Source: Candidatus Gastranaerophilales bacterium (GTDB lineage Bacteria > Cyanobacteriota > Vampirovibrionia > Gastranaerophilales > Gastranaerophilaceae). From it: a DNA stretch of 6,128 nt. Both the position numbers and the translations under genes were made by a program. Below, one piece after another: positions 1 through 5,998 of the stretch; within the stretch, counting starts at the first letter, position 1, and the number at the start of each line of letters is the position of its first letter. The stretch lies in contig CALVER010000094.1 of the NCBI GenBank assembly GCA_944326625.1, positions 1 to 6,128 of the forward strand. The letters run 5' to 3'. The notes under the pieces were generated by a model. It did no database searches. It was not told the DNA's origin and saw only the letters and a list, made by a program, of their open reading frames with translations.

Positions 1-521
1 GCAGGATTTTTAATTTCTTTTGCCAGAGTTTGAGCGAATTTTTCTTTTGCATCTTCGGACAGGAATTTTTTAGCGTCTTTAGTTGAAATACTTGACGCAA
101 CCTGTCTTGAATAATCTATAATATTATCCGTGCTGTCTGATTTCAAAACGTCAAATCTCAATTTACTCAAAATATCAACCGCATCTGAATCCGCAAAAAT
201 ATTTTGAGCTTTTATACCATATTTTCCGTTAAGAGCCGCAGCTAATAATAAACCTGCCAAAGGCCCGTACACAAGACCGACAGCCGCATGGTTTATAGTA
301 CCGCTTGCTTCACGGCGGAAGGTTTCGACACCGGCTTGGGGTCCTCTGGTAAAATCGGTAATTGTTCTTGGGGCAACCATACACGAAAAGTCAACAGCTG
401 TCGCGCCCCACGCCTGATTGGTGTCCAAAAATCTTAATAATTGCACACCGGCGTCCGCAACACCTGTAAATCGGGGTTGATTGTTCAAATTCTGTTGTTG
501 ATTAATTTGTTGTATTTTCAT
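1..521 (-). CDS. Hypothetical membrane protein, C-terminus beyond the window (paralog of the neighbour at 531-2090)
   Basis: Reading the minus strand from the ATG at 521-519 gives 173 open codons that run off the left edge, so the protein is 3'-truncated by the window. I do not recognise a characterised family. The N-terminus is Gln/Asn-rich (residues 4-15) and leads into PRFTGVADAG (16-25), then APRTI (50-54), AGVETFRREASG (63-74), and a hydrophobic stretch at about residues 79-97 that is probably a membrane segment. A charged, soluble-looking region follows. The same motifs in the same order occur at the start of the adjacent upstream protein (PSFNGLGDA, PRTI, AGMEAFRRESSG, then a hydrophobic stretch), so the two are paralogs from a tandem duplication. 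The ATG lies 9 bases after the stop of that gene, and AGGA is placed 7 bases before the ATG, which supports this start. Co-transcription from the promoter near 2120 is likely. Function unknown; a cell-envelope role is only inferred. Confidence 0.8.
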   Translation of the reverse strand, partial: MKIQQINQQQNLNNQPRFTGVADAGVQLLRFLDTNQAWGATAVDFSCMVAPRTITDFTRGPQAGVETFRREASGTINHAAVGLVYGPLAGLLLAAALNGKYGIKAQNIFADSDAVDILSKLRFDVLKSDSTDNIIDYSRQVASSISTKDAKKFLSEDAKEKFAQTLAKEIKNP

Positions 522-528
522 AATGTAT

Positions 529-532
529 TCCT
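529..532 (-). promoter_or_regulatory. Ribosome binding site of the 1-521 gene, overlapping the upstream stop codon
   Basis: On the minus strand the sequence reads TAGGAATACATT-ATG. The TAG stop of the upstream gene (533-531) supplies the A and first G of the AGGA Shine-Dalgarno core, 7 bases before the ATG at 521. Such an overlap usually means that ribosomes finishing the first gene can re-initiate on the second, so the two paralogs are probably made together. Coupling is inferred from spacing only. Confidence 0.55.
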
Positions 533-2090
533 ATTGTAAACTAAAAAAAGATTTAAAGGTAGGTGAACTGTCCTTAATTTGATTTTTCAAAAAACCGTTG
601 GTCGAATTAACCGATTCCGCGAGTTTTCTGAGTTCCGCCTCACGTTTTTTGTTAGTTTGCGTTCGGGTATAAAGCGGGATAAATATACCTAAAGCTAATA
701 ATGAGAAGGCAAGATTGCCTAACTGGCAGACGGATCTGAAGTTTTTGGCGGTTTTGCCAATCACTTCATCAGATGATTTGAGGCTTACATCCTTAACCCA
801 GTGCCATAATTTTTTCATTGCATTTGCATCTTTCGGGGATTCTTTTAATCTGTTAAGCAATTTCACATCCGGTCTGACTTTTTCAATCAAGGTTGCAACG
901 CCTTTTGCCGCATAATCACCTAAGAAATAAAGACTGGAGAATGTAGCAATATCGCGGATAGTGGCTTCTCTGAGTTCATTTTTGTCTTCAGATGCCATCA
1001 TACGGCTTGCAAAAGTCGCAGTGGATATAAATCTTGCCTGATCCATTGTCGGGAAAATACCTTTAAATTGGAGCATCTGCTTGCTCGGAAGCTTAAAGCC
1101 CATAGACATAAGCATTACGCCAATCATAGAACCGACAGAAATGAATTTTTGTTTTAAAAGATCTGCCTTTTCTTTCGGTGTTAATTCACGCTGATCCTTA
1201 TTCTGCGCAAAATCTTTATAAATCGGAGCGCCTTTAACACCGGAATGACGCGCCGTAAGCCATCTGTTTAAAGGCTGCATTGATATTGCAAGCGGCAAAA
1301 TAACGCCAAGACCTGCAAAACTTTTCCAGTTAACAAGTTTGATTGATTTATTAATAAATTTAGAAAATTCTTCTGCGGTTTTAATACCGTTCTTTTCTGC
1401 GGCTTTATGAACATGAACAAAATCCTCGATATAACCTTTAAGGTTTTTGGACAAAACCTTGCCGTTTAATTCAAGATGTTCTGTCATATGAGTTTTACCG
1501 GCGATATTCAAATAAGCATTTTTAAGAGCTTTCTTGCCGTTTTTAAGTTGTGAAGAGTCTGCTGCCGCCTTAATTCCTGATTTTAAATCAAAATCTTTGA
1601 ATGCTTTTCTTGTATTACCGTCAACGCCTGTCAGGTCATTTATAAATGCGGTCAAAGCCTTTTCAAGTTTTTCAAAACCCTTGCCTTCGGCTTTTTGGAG
1701 ATAATTTTGAGCAATTTTCAAAGATTCTTCGTTAGCCCAGACATTTGTCATTCCCTTGACGCCTTTAACCACACCCAATTTTTGGAGCACTGCTGCCATA
1801 CCCATTACAATAAAACTCGGCAATAAACAGTTAACAATCAAACCTGAGGATTCACGGCGGAAAGCTTCCATTCCTGCATAAGCATTTGATTCTTTTGTTT
1901 CAATAATCGTACGGGGAATAATAGCGGTAGACAAATCCAAAACAGAAACATTAAGCATAGGAGCTTCTTCACAAAGCTGAATGCCGCGCAAAATTGCATC
2001 ACCAAGCCCGTTAAATGACGGCTGCTGATTTTTTGCATCCCAATTCGGGGTATTTCTTCTGTTTTCTACACTACTAATCTTACTAATCAT
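531..2090 (-). CDS. Hypothetical multi-pass membrane protein (519 aa) with N-terminal QPSFNG motif
   Basis: A complete 519-residue protein that I cannot assign to a characterised family. The N-terminus is polar and ends in QQPSFNGLGDA (22-32). PRTI (59-62) and AGMEAFRRESSG (72-83) follow, and all three are shared with the protein encoded immediately downstream. Hydrophobic stretches, probably membrane segments, lie at about 84-103, 258-271, 316-332 and 456-474, with a weaker one near 385-405. Between the first two is a Lys-rich, mostly helical-looking region (about 110-250). The last 45 residues are charged. There is no classical cleavable signal peptide and no catalytic motif I can name. The ATG at 2090 has only a weak ribosome binding site (GAGA about 13 bases upstream), but the promoter just before it and the motif alignment with the paralog support this start. 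It is the first gene of a two-gene unit. The QPxFxG start reminds me of lineage-specific Gastranaerophilales proteins; this is recollection, not a search. Confidence 0.85.
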   Translation of the reverse strand: MISKISSVENRRNTPNWDAKNQQPSFNGLGDAILRGIQLCEEAPMLNVSVLDLSTAIIPRTIIETKESNAYAGMEAFRRESSGLIVNCLLPSFIVMGMAAVLQKLGVVKGVKGMTNVWANEESLKIAQNYLQKAEGKGFEKLEKALTAFINDLTGVDGNTRKAFKDFDLKSGIKAAADSSQLKNGKKALKNAYLNIAGKTHMTEHLELNGKVLSKNLKGYIEDFVHVHKAAEKNGIKTAEEFSKFINKSIKLVNWKSFAGLGVILPLAISMQPLNRWLTARHSGVKGAPIYKDFAQNKDQRELTPKEKADLLKQKFISVGSMIGVMLMSMGFKLPSKQMLQFKGIFPTMDQARFISTATFASRMMASEDKNELREATIRDIATFSSLYFLGDYAAKGVATLIEKVRPDVKLLNRLKESPKDANAMKKLWHWVKDVSLKSSDEVIGKTAKNFRSVCQLGNLAFSLLALGIFIPLYTRTQTNKKREAELRKLAESVNSTNGFLKNQIKDSSPTFKSFFSLQ

Positions 2091-2116
2091 AAATTTGTCT
2101 GGATCTCTATATTGTC

Positions 2117-2125
2117 ATTATAACA
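2117..2125 (-). promoter_or_regulatory. Extended -10 promoter of the paralogous membrane protein pair
   Basis: On the minus strand the sequence TGTTATAAT gives a perfect -10 hexamer (TATAAT, 2117-2122) preceded by TGn (2123-2125), the extended -10 element. At a 17-base spacing the -35 position reads TTTTAA (2140-2145), which matches the consensus at only three of six positions; weak -35 boxes are usual with an extended -10. The predicted start of transcription near 2110 would leave a 5' leader of about 20 bases before the ATG at 2090. Confidence 0.6.
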
Positions 2126-2252
2126 ATACCATATTTAAATTAAAAGACGTCAAAATCCAAAATTGCCTATCAAACCGTTTTTGTTAAGTTAATGTAAAGA
2201 TGAATATTTAAATATTTTTATAAAAATAGAACATTTTAAAACAATTTTTTGT

Positions 2253-2281
2253 AATTTTTTATCAAATTTTATCAAAAAATT
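2253..2281. repeat. A/T inverted repeat in the intergenic region
   Basis: AATTTTTT (2253-2260) and AAAAAATT (2274-2281) form an 8-base inverted repeat around a 13-base spacer that contains two copies of ATCAAA. The arms contain only A and T, so chance occurrence in this composition is likely. It could be part of a protein-binding or curved-DNA region upstream of the promoter at 2117-2125. Confidence 0.3.
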
Positions 2282-2310
2282 AATAAAAAGCGTAAAAAAT
2301 ACAATTTTTT

Positions 2311-2350
2311 ATGCAAAAATTTTATGTAAATTTTTGTAAATTTTTTGCAT
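2311..2350 (-). terminator. Possible A/T-only hairpin after the CCA-enzyme gene
   Basis: ATGCAAAAA (2311-2319) pairs exactly with TTTTTGCAT (2342-2350), and the stem can be extended by three A-T pairs past a one-base bulge. It begins one base after the TAA stop (2354-2352) on the minus strand. The position suits a transcription terminator or 3'-end stabiliser, but the stem has only one G-C pair and no uninterrupted U tract follows it on that strand, so a conventional rho-independent terminator is doubtful. Confidence 0.3.
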
Positions 2351-2351
2351 A

Positions 2352-3755
2352 TTAAGACAAAGAATGATAGAAATTTTTGACAAAATCAACCGCATCTTCT
2401 TTTGAAACAACTGAACCATCAAATTGAGCGTCATGGAGAGCGTCCATGATTTCACCCAGAAGAGGGGACGGTTTTATTTTCAAAATTTTCATAACCTGAT
2501 TGCCGTCGAGCAGTTTGGGCAAAGGTTTTAGGGTTTCTCTGACGGAAAAATAAAATTCAGTCAGACGCTTTAAGGATAAAATATTATTTTGAACAATGTC
2601 TTCAGTAATTTCGGGTCCGCGTGCAGAAAGCCTGTCAGCCATTGCAAGCACAATATTATCAACAGAATTGTCACCCGTTTTTCTCACAAAACGCATCATT
2701 GTTTTATCTGTAGGGCTGCACATAACATGCGACGGATAAATGTGATTTTTAATCATCAAAGTAATATAATCAACCTGTTTGTTTGAAAAATGCATATCTT
2801 TCAGAATTTTCAAAGCCATTTTGGAGCCGACATCATCGTGTTTAATAAATCTGTGGCGGCCGGTATCTTGTTCTATGGTCCATGTTGAAAATTTCCCGAT
2901 ATCATGCAAAAATCCAGCAAGCTTCAAGTGCGCAATTCTGGGCAAACCGCCGAAATCAACACGTTCAAGATGTTCTTTGATTTCAACAGGACTGCTTTTG
3001 TATATTTCATTAATCTGTCTGACCGTTTCAACTGAATGATGAAACAAATCAAGATGATGATGTGAATTAGGCGGAACTTTTTTTACATCAGCCATTACAG
3101 GGAATATTTCTTCCAAAATCCCCGCCTCATCCATTGCCAACAATGCAAGGTGAGCATAATTTCCGCCAAAAAGCTTAACGATTTCATAAATTACGCGTTC
3201 ATATGCAGGTTTATGAATAAGTTTTTTATGCTTTTTGACGATTTTCGATAATTCAGGCACCACATCAAACCCCAAACTTGCCTGAAATCTGTAAATCCTC
3301 AAAAGTCTTAATGGATCGTCTATGAAATTTTGTTCCGAAATAAAATTAATTCTCTTATTTTTTATATCGTCCAAACCGCCCGTCAAATCAATAACTTCAC
3401 CTGACTTTATATTTACCGCAATCGCATTAATAGTCAAATCGCGGCGCTTAATATCCGCCTCAAGCGAATTTTCAACAGGGTTTGTGATGTCAAGGTAATT
3501 CAATTTATCCTTAAAAACCAGACGGTAAATTCTGTTAACTTCGTCCAGCGGGACAAATGTTGCTCCGAATCTTTCAGCCAATTTTTGCGAAAACACACGG
3601 GCATCTTCATTGCAAACAATTAAATCGCGGTCATAAGTGCTTTTTCCGAGCAAAAAATCTCTGACAGCACCGCCTACGATATATATATCCGCGTCGAATT
3701 CGCCTGCAATAGTATTTAAAATTTCGTCGTTTTTAATTTTTTCCGCTAAATTCAT
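2352..3755 (-). CDS. cca: CCA tRNA nucleotidyltransferase / poly(A) polymerase family protein with HD domain
   Basis: A class II nucleotidyltransferase that adds the CCA end, or part of it, to tRNA, or A tails to RNA. The head domain has VGGAVRD (27-33), which binds the nucleotide phosphates, and DRD (42-44), whose two Asp are the metal-binding catalytic pair. RRDLTINAIA (104-113) is the sugar-binding motif, and DDPLRLLRIYRF (146-157) corresponds to the EDxxR base-selection motif, with Asp in place of the usual Glu. An HD phosphohydrolase domain follows, with FHHS (238-241), FLHDIGK (282-288), KHDD (305-308), NH (337-338) and ADR (373-375). Its length of 467 residues fits the HD-containing bacterial form. 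The HD domain in relatives removes 2',3'-cyclic or 2' phosphates from RNA ends. Some bacteria split CC and A addition between two enzymes, and the sequence alone does not tell which this is. The start overlaps the end of rsmE by 23 bases, with GGGA about 9 bases upstream of the ATG, so the two genes are co-transcribed. Confidence 0.9.
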   Translation of the reverse strand: MNLAEKIKNDEILNTIAGEFDADIYIVGGAVRDFLLGKSTYDRDLIVCNEDARVFSQKLAERFGATFVPLDEVNRIYRLVFKDKLNYLDITNPVENSLEADIKRRDLTINAIAVNIKSGEVIDLTGGLDDIKNKRINFISEQNFIDDPLRLLRIYRFQASLGFDVVPELSKIVKKHKKLIHKPAYERVIYEIVKLFGGNYAHLALLAMDEAGILEEIFPVMADVKKVPPNSHHHLDLFHHSVETVRQINEIYKSSPVEIKEHLERVDFGGLPRIAHLKLAGFLHDIGKFSTWTIEQDTGRHRFIKHDDVGSKMALKILKDMHFSNKQVDYITLMIKNHIYPSHVMCSPTDKTMMRFVRKTGDNSVDNIVLAMADRLSARGPEITEDIVQNNILSLKRLTEFYFSVRETLKPLPKLLDGNQVMKILKIKPSPLLGEIMDALHDAQFDGSVVSKEDAVDFVKNFYHSLS

Positions 3756-4458
3756 AAATTATATTCCCGAGTGCCACTGTAACCGCTGTTTCGGCTTTTA
3801 AAATAAGATTGCCAAGTGTCAGCATATCGCATTTTTTATCTTCAAACAGCCTGAATTCTCTGTCGGAAAAACCGCCCTCAGGACCGATAATCACAAGAAC
3901 ATCTTCGCCTTTTTTAACAGGTGCGATATCGTGCAGAGTTTTGGAGGCAATTCGCTCACAAAAAACAATTACCCTTGAAAATTTTCCAATCAGATTTTCA
4001 AGTGTTTCCGGCTCAAAACATGTCGGAATATCCGCTCTTTCGCACTGTTTTGAAGCCTGATACATAATTTTCTGCCACTTGTCTATTTTCTTTTTAATAA
4101 CTTCATCAGCCAGAGCGCAATTGTCAGTCCTAACAGGATAAATTCCTTTGACGCCAAGCTCTGCAGCTTTTTCAACAACAAAGGATTGCGCGTCGCTTCT
4201 GAGCGGACTTTGCGCCAGATATAATCCAAAATCCAGGCTTCTAAAAGACTTATAACTATTTTCAATTCTTACGATAACCTCGCTTGATGTAACATTTTCA
4301 ACAACAGTTTCGTATTGAATTTTATTTTCGTCAATTAAAAGCAGCTTTTCACCTTTTCTGATACGCAAAGATTTTGCAATATGGTTGTAATTTTCCCTGT
4401 CAGATATTGCAATGCGATTGTTGTTAACCTCTTTTGACGATATAAAAAAGTGTGGCAT
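3733..4458 (-). CDS. rsmE: 16S rRNA (uracil-1498-N3)-methyltransferase RsmE
   Basis: A SPOUT-class methyltransferase that uses S-adenosylmethionine to methylate N3 of U1498 in 16S rRNA of the small subunit. The N-terminal PUA-like RNA-binding part includes MPHFFI (1-6) and HIAKSLRIRKGEKL (26-39). The catalytic part shows VEKAAELGV (95-103), ASKQCERADIP (135-145), IGPEGGFSDREF (191-202) and LGNLILKAETA (215-225). The last two form the trefoil-knot SAM site; the usual Arg of the ILRxETA motif is Lys221 here. I chose the ATG at 4458 (241 aa) because family members start MPxFF. The reading frame extends six codons further to a TTG at 4476, but neither start has a clear Shine-Dalgarno sequence. 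It is the first gene of an operon with the CCA enzyme, overlapping it by 23 bases, and it is divergent from the gene at 4553. Confidence 0.93.
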   Translation of the reverse strand: MPHFFISSKEVNNNRIAISDRENYNHIAKSLRIRKGEKLLLIDENKIQYETVVENVTSSEVIVRIENSYKSFRSLDFGLYLAQSPLRSDAQSFVVEKAAELGVKGIYPVRTDNCALADEVIKKKIDKWQKIMYQASKQCERADIPTCFEPETLENLIGKFSRVIVFCERIASKTLHDIAPVKKGEDVLVIIGPEGGFSDREFRLFEDKKCDMLTLGNLILKAETAVTVALGNIIYEFSGKN

Positions 4459-4552
4459 AACTAAATAATACAACAAAATTGTTAAATTTTATATTTTAGG
4501 GTGGTAAAATTTTTTTTATTGTAGTATTATACAAGTAGTAGAAAATTGGGAT
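4459..4552. promoter_or_regulatory. Divergent promoter region between rsmE and the DUF2229 gene
   Basis: This 94-base A/T-rich gap must hold the promoters of both divergent genes. TATAAT is read on the minus strand at 4526-4531, which would give rsmE a leader of about 60 bases. TATTAT is read on the plus strand at 4525-4530, about 20 bases before the plus-strand ATG. These two -10 candidates occupy the same bases. A second minus-strand TATTAT (4465-4470) lies 6 bases before the rsmE ATG and would produce a nearly leaderless message. None has a good -35 box at 16-18 bases. A short palindrome, AACAA-AA-TTGTT (4472-4483), is near the rsmE start. Confidence 0.35.
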
Positions 4553-5623
4553 ATGGAAATGGATAATGAAAAAGTAATCGGAATACCAAGAGCAATGTCT
4601 TTTTATAACAATTACCCTTTTTATTACGGATTTTTTACGGATCTGGGGATAAAAATAGTTTTGTCTGACGTCACGACCAAACAAACAATGTCGAGCGGCT
4701 CCGCCCTTGTCGTAACCGAAACCTGCTTACCGATTAAGGTTTATATAGGGCATATCTTGAATTTGATTGACAAGGGTGTAGATAAAATTTTTGTGCCGTC
4801 AATCCAATCAATTGCGCCGAAAATTTATAACTGTTCAAAAATCAGAGGTCTGCCGGATCTGGTAAGAAATGTTGTTAAACGCGATTTTACAATGGTTGAG
4901 GCAACACTTGACAAATCAGAAAAAGGACACGGGCTCTATGAATTTCTGGCGGAAATGGCAAAACCTTTTGGAATTACCGATGAAAAAATTATTAAAAGAG
5001 CTTCAAAAGCAGGCTGGCGCTGCTATAATAATTTTCACATCATGTCAAAATCAGGCATGAGCTACAAAAAAGCACTGAATTACGCGCTTCAAGGAAAAGT
5101 TTTCATTGAAAACCGGACAAAAGAATACCCGATATCAATTGCGCTTGTGTCGCACGGTTATAACATTTATGACGACAGAACCTGCATGAAAATTTTTGAC
5201 AAACTTGAGGCAATGGACGTAAAAGTTTACACCTCTCTCCAATTATCCAACGAGCAATTGGATGACGGTATTGCATCTCTCGGCAACGAGCAATACTGGG
5301 CGAATGAATACGATATGACGGGAAGTGCAGGTCATTATCTGAAAGACAACAAAGTCGACGGCGTAATTACACTCACGGCATTCGGCTGCGGGCCTGATTC
5401 ATTAATGGTTGAAAGGATTACGCGAAAAGCAAAAAGATTCAATAAGCCGCTTTTGAACCTTACAATTGACGAACATACAGGGGAAGCGGGATTTATAACC
5501 CGTCTGGAAGCGTTTGTTGATATGCTTTTCCGCAAAAAACGCGCGAATATAATTAATAATATTGAAATTAACGGACATAAATCGGAATATATTCCGAATA
5601 CTAACTTTATTGAAACAAAATAG
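4553..5623 (+). CDS. DUF2229 / COG3580 family protein, acyl-CoA dehydratase activase-related
   Basis: A 356-residue cytoplasmic protein of the family annotated as CoA-enzyme-activase-related (DUF2229, COG3580), related to components that activate or resemble 2-hydroxyacyl-CoA dehydratases. Its exact reaction is unknown. Family signatures are VIGIPRAMSFY (8-18), TETCLPIKVYIGH (55-67), NCSKIRGLPDLVR (93-105), LTAFGCGPDS (274-283) and TIDEHTGEAGFITRLEAF (304-321). Conserved cysteines at 58, 94 and 279 (others at 157 and 211) could ligate an iron-sulfur cluster, which is inference. It lacks the BadF/BcrA-type ATPase domain found in larger fused relatives, and no dehydratase subunits are in view, so any partner is encoded elsewhere. 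Two starts are possible: ATG 4553 and ATG 4559. GGG at 4548-4550 is only 2 bases from the first but 8 from the second, so the shorter 354-residue form may be the real one. It is monocistronic, with a terminator 18 bases after the TAG. Confidence 0.85.
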   Translation: MEMDNEKVIGIPRAMSFYNNYPFYYGFFTDLGIKIVLSDVTTKQTMSSGSALVVTETCLPIKVYIGHILNLIDKGVDKIFVPSIQSIAPKIYNCSKIRGLPDLVRNVVKRDFTMVEATLDKSEKGHGLYEFLAEMAKPFGITDEKIIKRASKAGWRCYNNFHIMSKSGMSYKKALNYALQGKVFIENRTKEYPISIALVSHGYNIYDDRTCMKIFDKLEAMDVKVYTSLQLSNEQLDDGIASLGNEQYWANEYDMTGSAGHYLKDNKVDGVITLTAFGCGPDSLMVERITRKAKRFNKPLLNLTIDEHTGEAGFITRLEAFVDMLFRKKRANIINNIEINGHKSEYIPNTNFIETK

Positions 5624-5641
5624 CAGAAAAAATACATTGAA

Positions 5642-5668
5642 AAAAAGAGCCCTTTTGAGGCTCTTTTT
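5642..5668. terminator. Bidirectional rho-independent terminator
   Basis: AAAAAGAGCC (5642-5651) pairs perfectly with GGCTCTTTTT (5659-5668) around the 7-base loop CTTTTGA. On the plus strand the hairpin ends in T-rich DNA and terminates the DUF2229 gene (stop 5621-5623). On the minus strand the A run at 5636-5646 becomes a U run, so the same hairpin terminates rpsU, whose stop codon is two bases away. The two convergent genes share one terminator. Confidence 0.9.
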
Positions 5669-5670
5669 AT

Positions 5671-5844
5671 TTATACTTTTCTTTTTCTGGCCGCTTCGGA
5701 TTTGCGTTTTCTTTTAACGCTCGGTTTTTCGTATCTTTCGCGTTTTTTAACTTCTGAAAGAATGCCGGCTTTTTGGATTTTTTTCTTAAAACGTCTCAAT
5801 GCGCTTTCGATTGATTCGTTTTCTCCGACTTTAACTTCTGCCAT
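5671..5844 (-). CDS. rpsU: Small ribosomal subunit protein S21 (bS21)
   Basis: Read on the minus strand from ATG 5844-5842 to TAA 5673-5671 this encodes 57 residues, the normal size for bS21. It begins MAEVKVGENESIESALRRFK, followed by the typical IESALRRFKKKIQKAGIL core (12-29). The tail is strongly basic, rich in Lys and Arg (KRERYEKP at 34-41, then KRKRKSEAARKRK). bS21 binds the small subunit near the 3' end of 16S rRNA and helps initiation, including base-pairing of the Shine-Dalgarno sequence with the anti-Shine-Dalgarno. Its own ribosome binding site is strong and spaced 9 bases from the ATG. It has its own promoter and terminator, so it is a single-gene unit. Confidence 0.95.
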   Translation of the reverse strand: MAEVKVGENESIESALRRFKKKIQKAGILSEVKKRERYEKPSVKRKRKSEAARKRKV

Positions 5845-5853
5845 TTATATTTT

Positions 5854-5863
5854 CACCACCTTT
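5854..5863 (-). promoter_or_regulatory. rpsU: Ribosome binding site of rpsU
   Basis: The minus strand reads AAAGGTGGTG, which differs from the ideal AAAGGAGGTG at one central base, 9 bases before the ATG at 5844. It fixes the rpsU start. Confidence 0.8.
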
Positions 5864-5888
5864 ATAAATCTTGTTGGGTACGGAAAAA

Positions 5889-5917
5889 ATTGTATCACAA
5901 AAGAATAAAAATAGCAA
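5889..5917 (-). promoter_or_regulatory. rpsU: Promoter of rpsU
   Basis: On the minus strand, TTGCTA (5912-5917) is separated by exactly 17 bases from TACAAT (5889-5894). TGA directly precedes the -10, giving an extended -10 (TGATACAAT). Transcription would start near 5882 and leave a leader of about 38 bases containing the ribosome binding site. A separate TATAAT on the same strand at 5920-5925 lacks a correctly spaced -35. Confidence 0.6.
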
Positions 5918-5945
5918 ATATTATAAAAACCGCACAAAAAATTTC

Positions 5946-5974
5946 TTGACAAAAAGTAAAAAATCATATTTAAT
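5946..5974 (+). promoter_or_regulatory. Sigma-70-type promoter of the prepilin-like gene
   Basis: A perfect -35 TTGACA (5946-5951), a 17-base spacer, and TTTAAT (5969-5974, five of six matches to TATAAT) form the strongest promoter in the window. The predicted start near 5981 leaves a leader of about 18 bases, just enough for the ribosome binding site. It runs back-to-back with the rpsU promoter, with 28 bases between the two -35 boxes. Confidence 0.75.
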
Positions 5975-5984
5975 AAAAGAAAAC

Positions 5985-5990
5985 AGGAGG
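5985..5990 (+). promoter_or_regulatory. Consensus ribosome binding site (AGGAGG)
   Basis: AGGAGG lies 8 bases before the ATG at 5999, a perfect Shine-Dalgarno sequence at near-ideal spacing. Together with the promoter it shows that the ATG is a real start although the frame closes after 17 codons. Confidence 0.85.
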
Positions 5991-5998
5991 ATAAAATC

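Larger units (their letters stand above)
2091..2351. other. Intergenic A/T-tract region without a gene
   Basis: These 261 bases between the end of the CCA-enzyme gene and the start of the membrane protein pair contain no credible coding frame. The right two thirds (about 2200-2350) consist almost only of A and T runs, with recurring GTAATTTTTT or GTAAATTTTT (2251, 2326, 2336) and ACAATTTTTT (2241, 2301). The left end holds the extended -10 promoter. Such tract-rich DNA is often intrinsically curved and can act as an UP-like element or a target of nucleoid proteins, but nothing here proves that. Confidence 0.6.

Noticed and set aside
715..915. Plus-strand open frame of 66 codons
   Set aside because: Antisense shadow of the 519-residue membrane protein; no ribosome binding site and no recognisable motif.
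2779..3039. Plus-strand open frame of 86 codons opposite the CCA enzyme
   Set aside because: It lies entirely opposite the conserved HD domain of that enzyme, so it is a shadow frame.
4459..4476. Extended rsmE reading frame starting at TTG 4476
   Set aside because: It adds six residues ahead of MPHFF, the usual RsmE N-terminus, and begins with TTG without a Shine-Dalgarno sequence; ATG 4458 is preferred.
5335..5637. Minus-strand open frame of 100 codons opposite the end of the DUF2229 gene
   Set aside because: The plus-strand protein has strong family motifs here (FGCGPDS, GEAGFITRLEAF); the opposite frame has none and lacks a start signal.
5702..5908. Plus-strand open frame of 68 codons
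   Set aside because: Antisense to rpsU, which is unmistakable on the minus strand.
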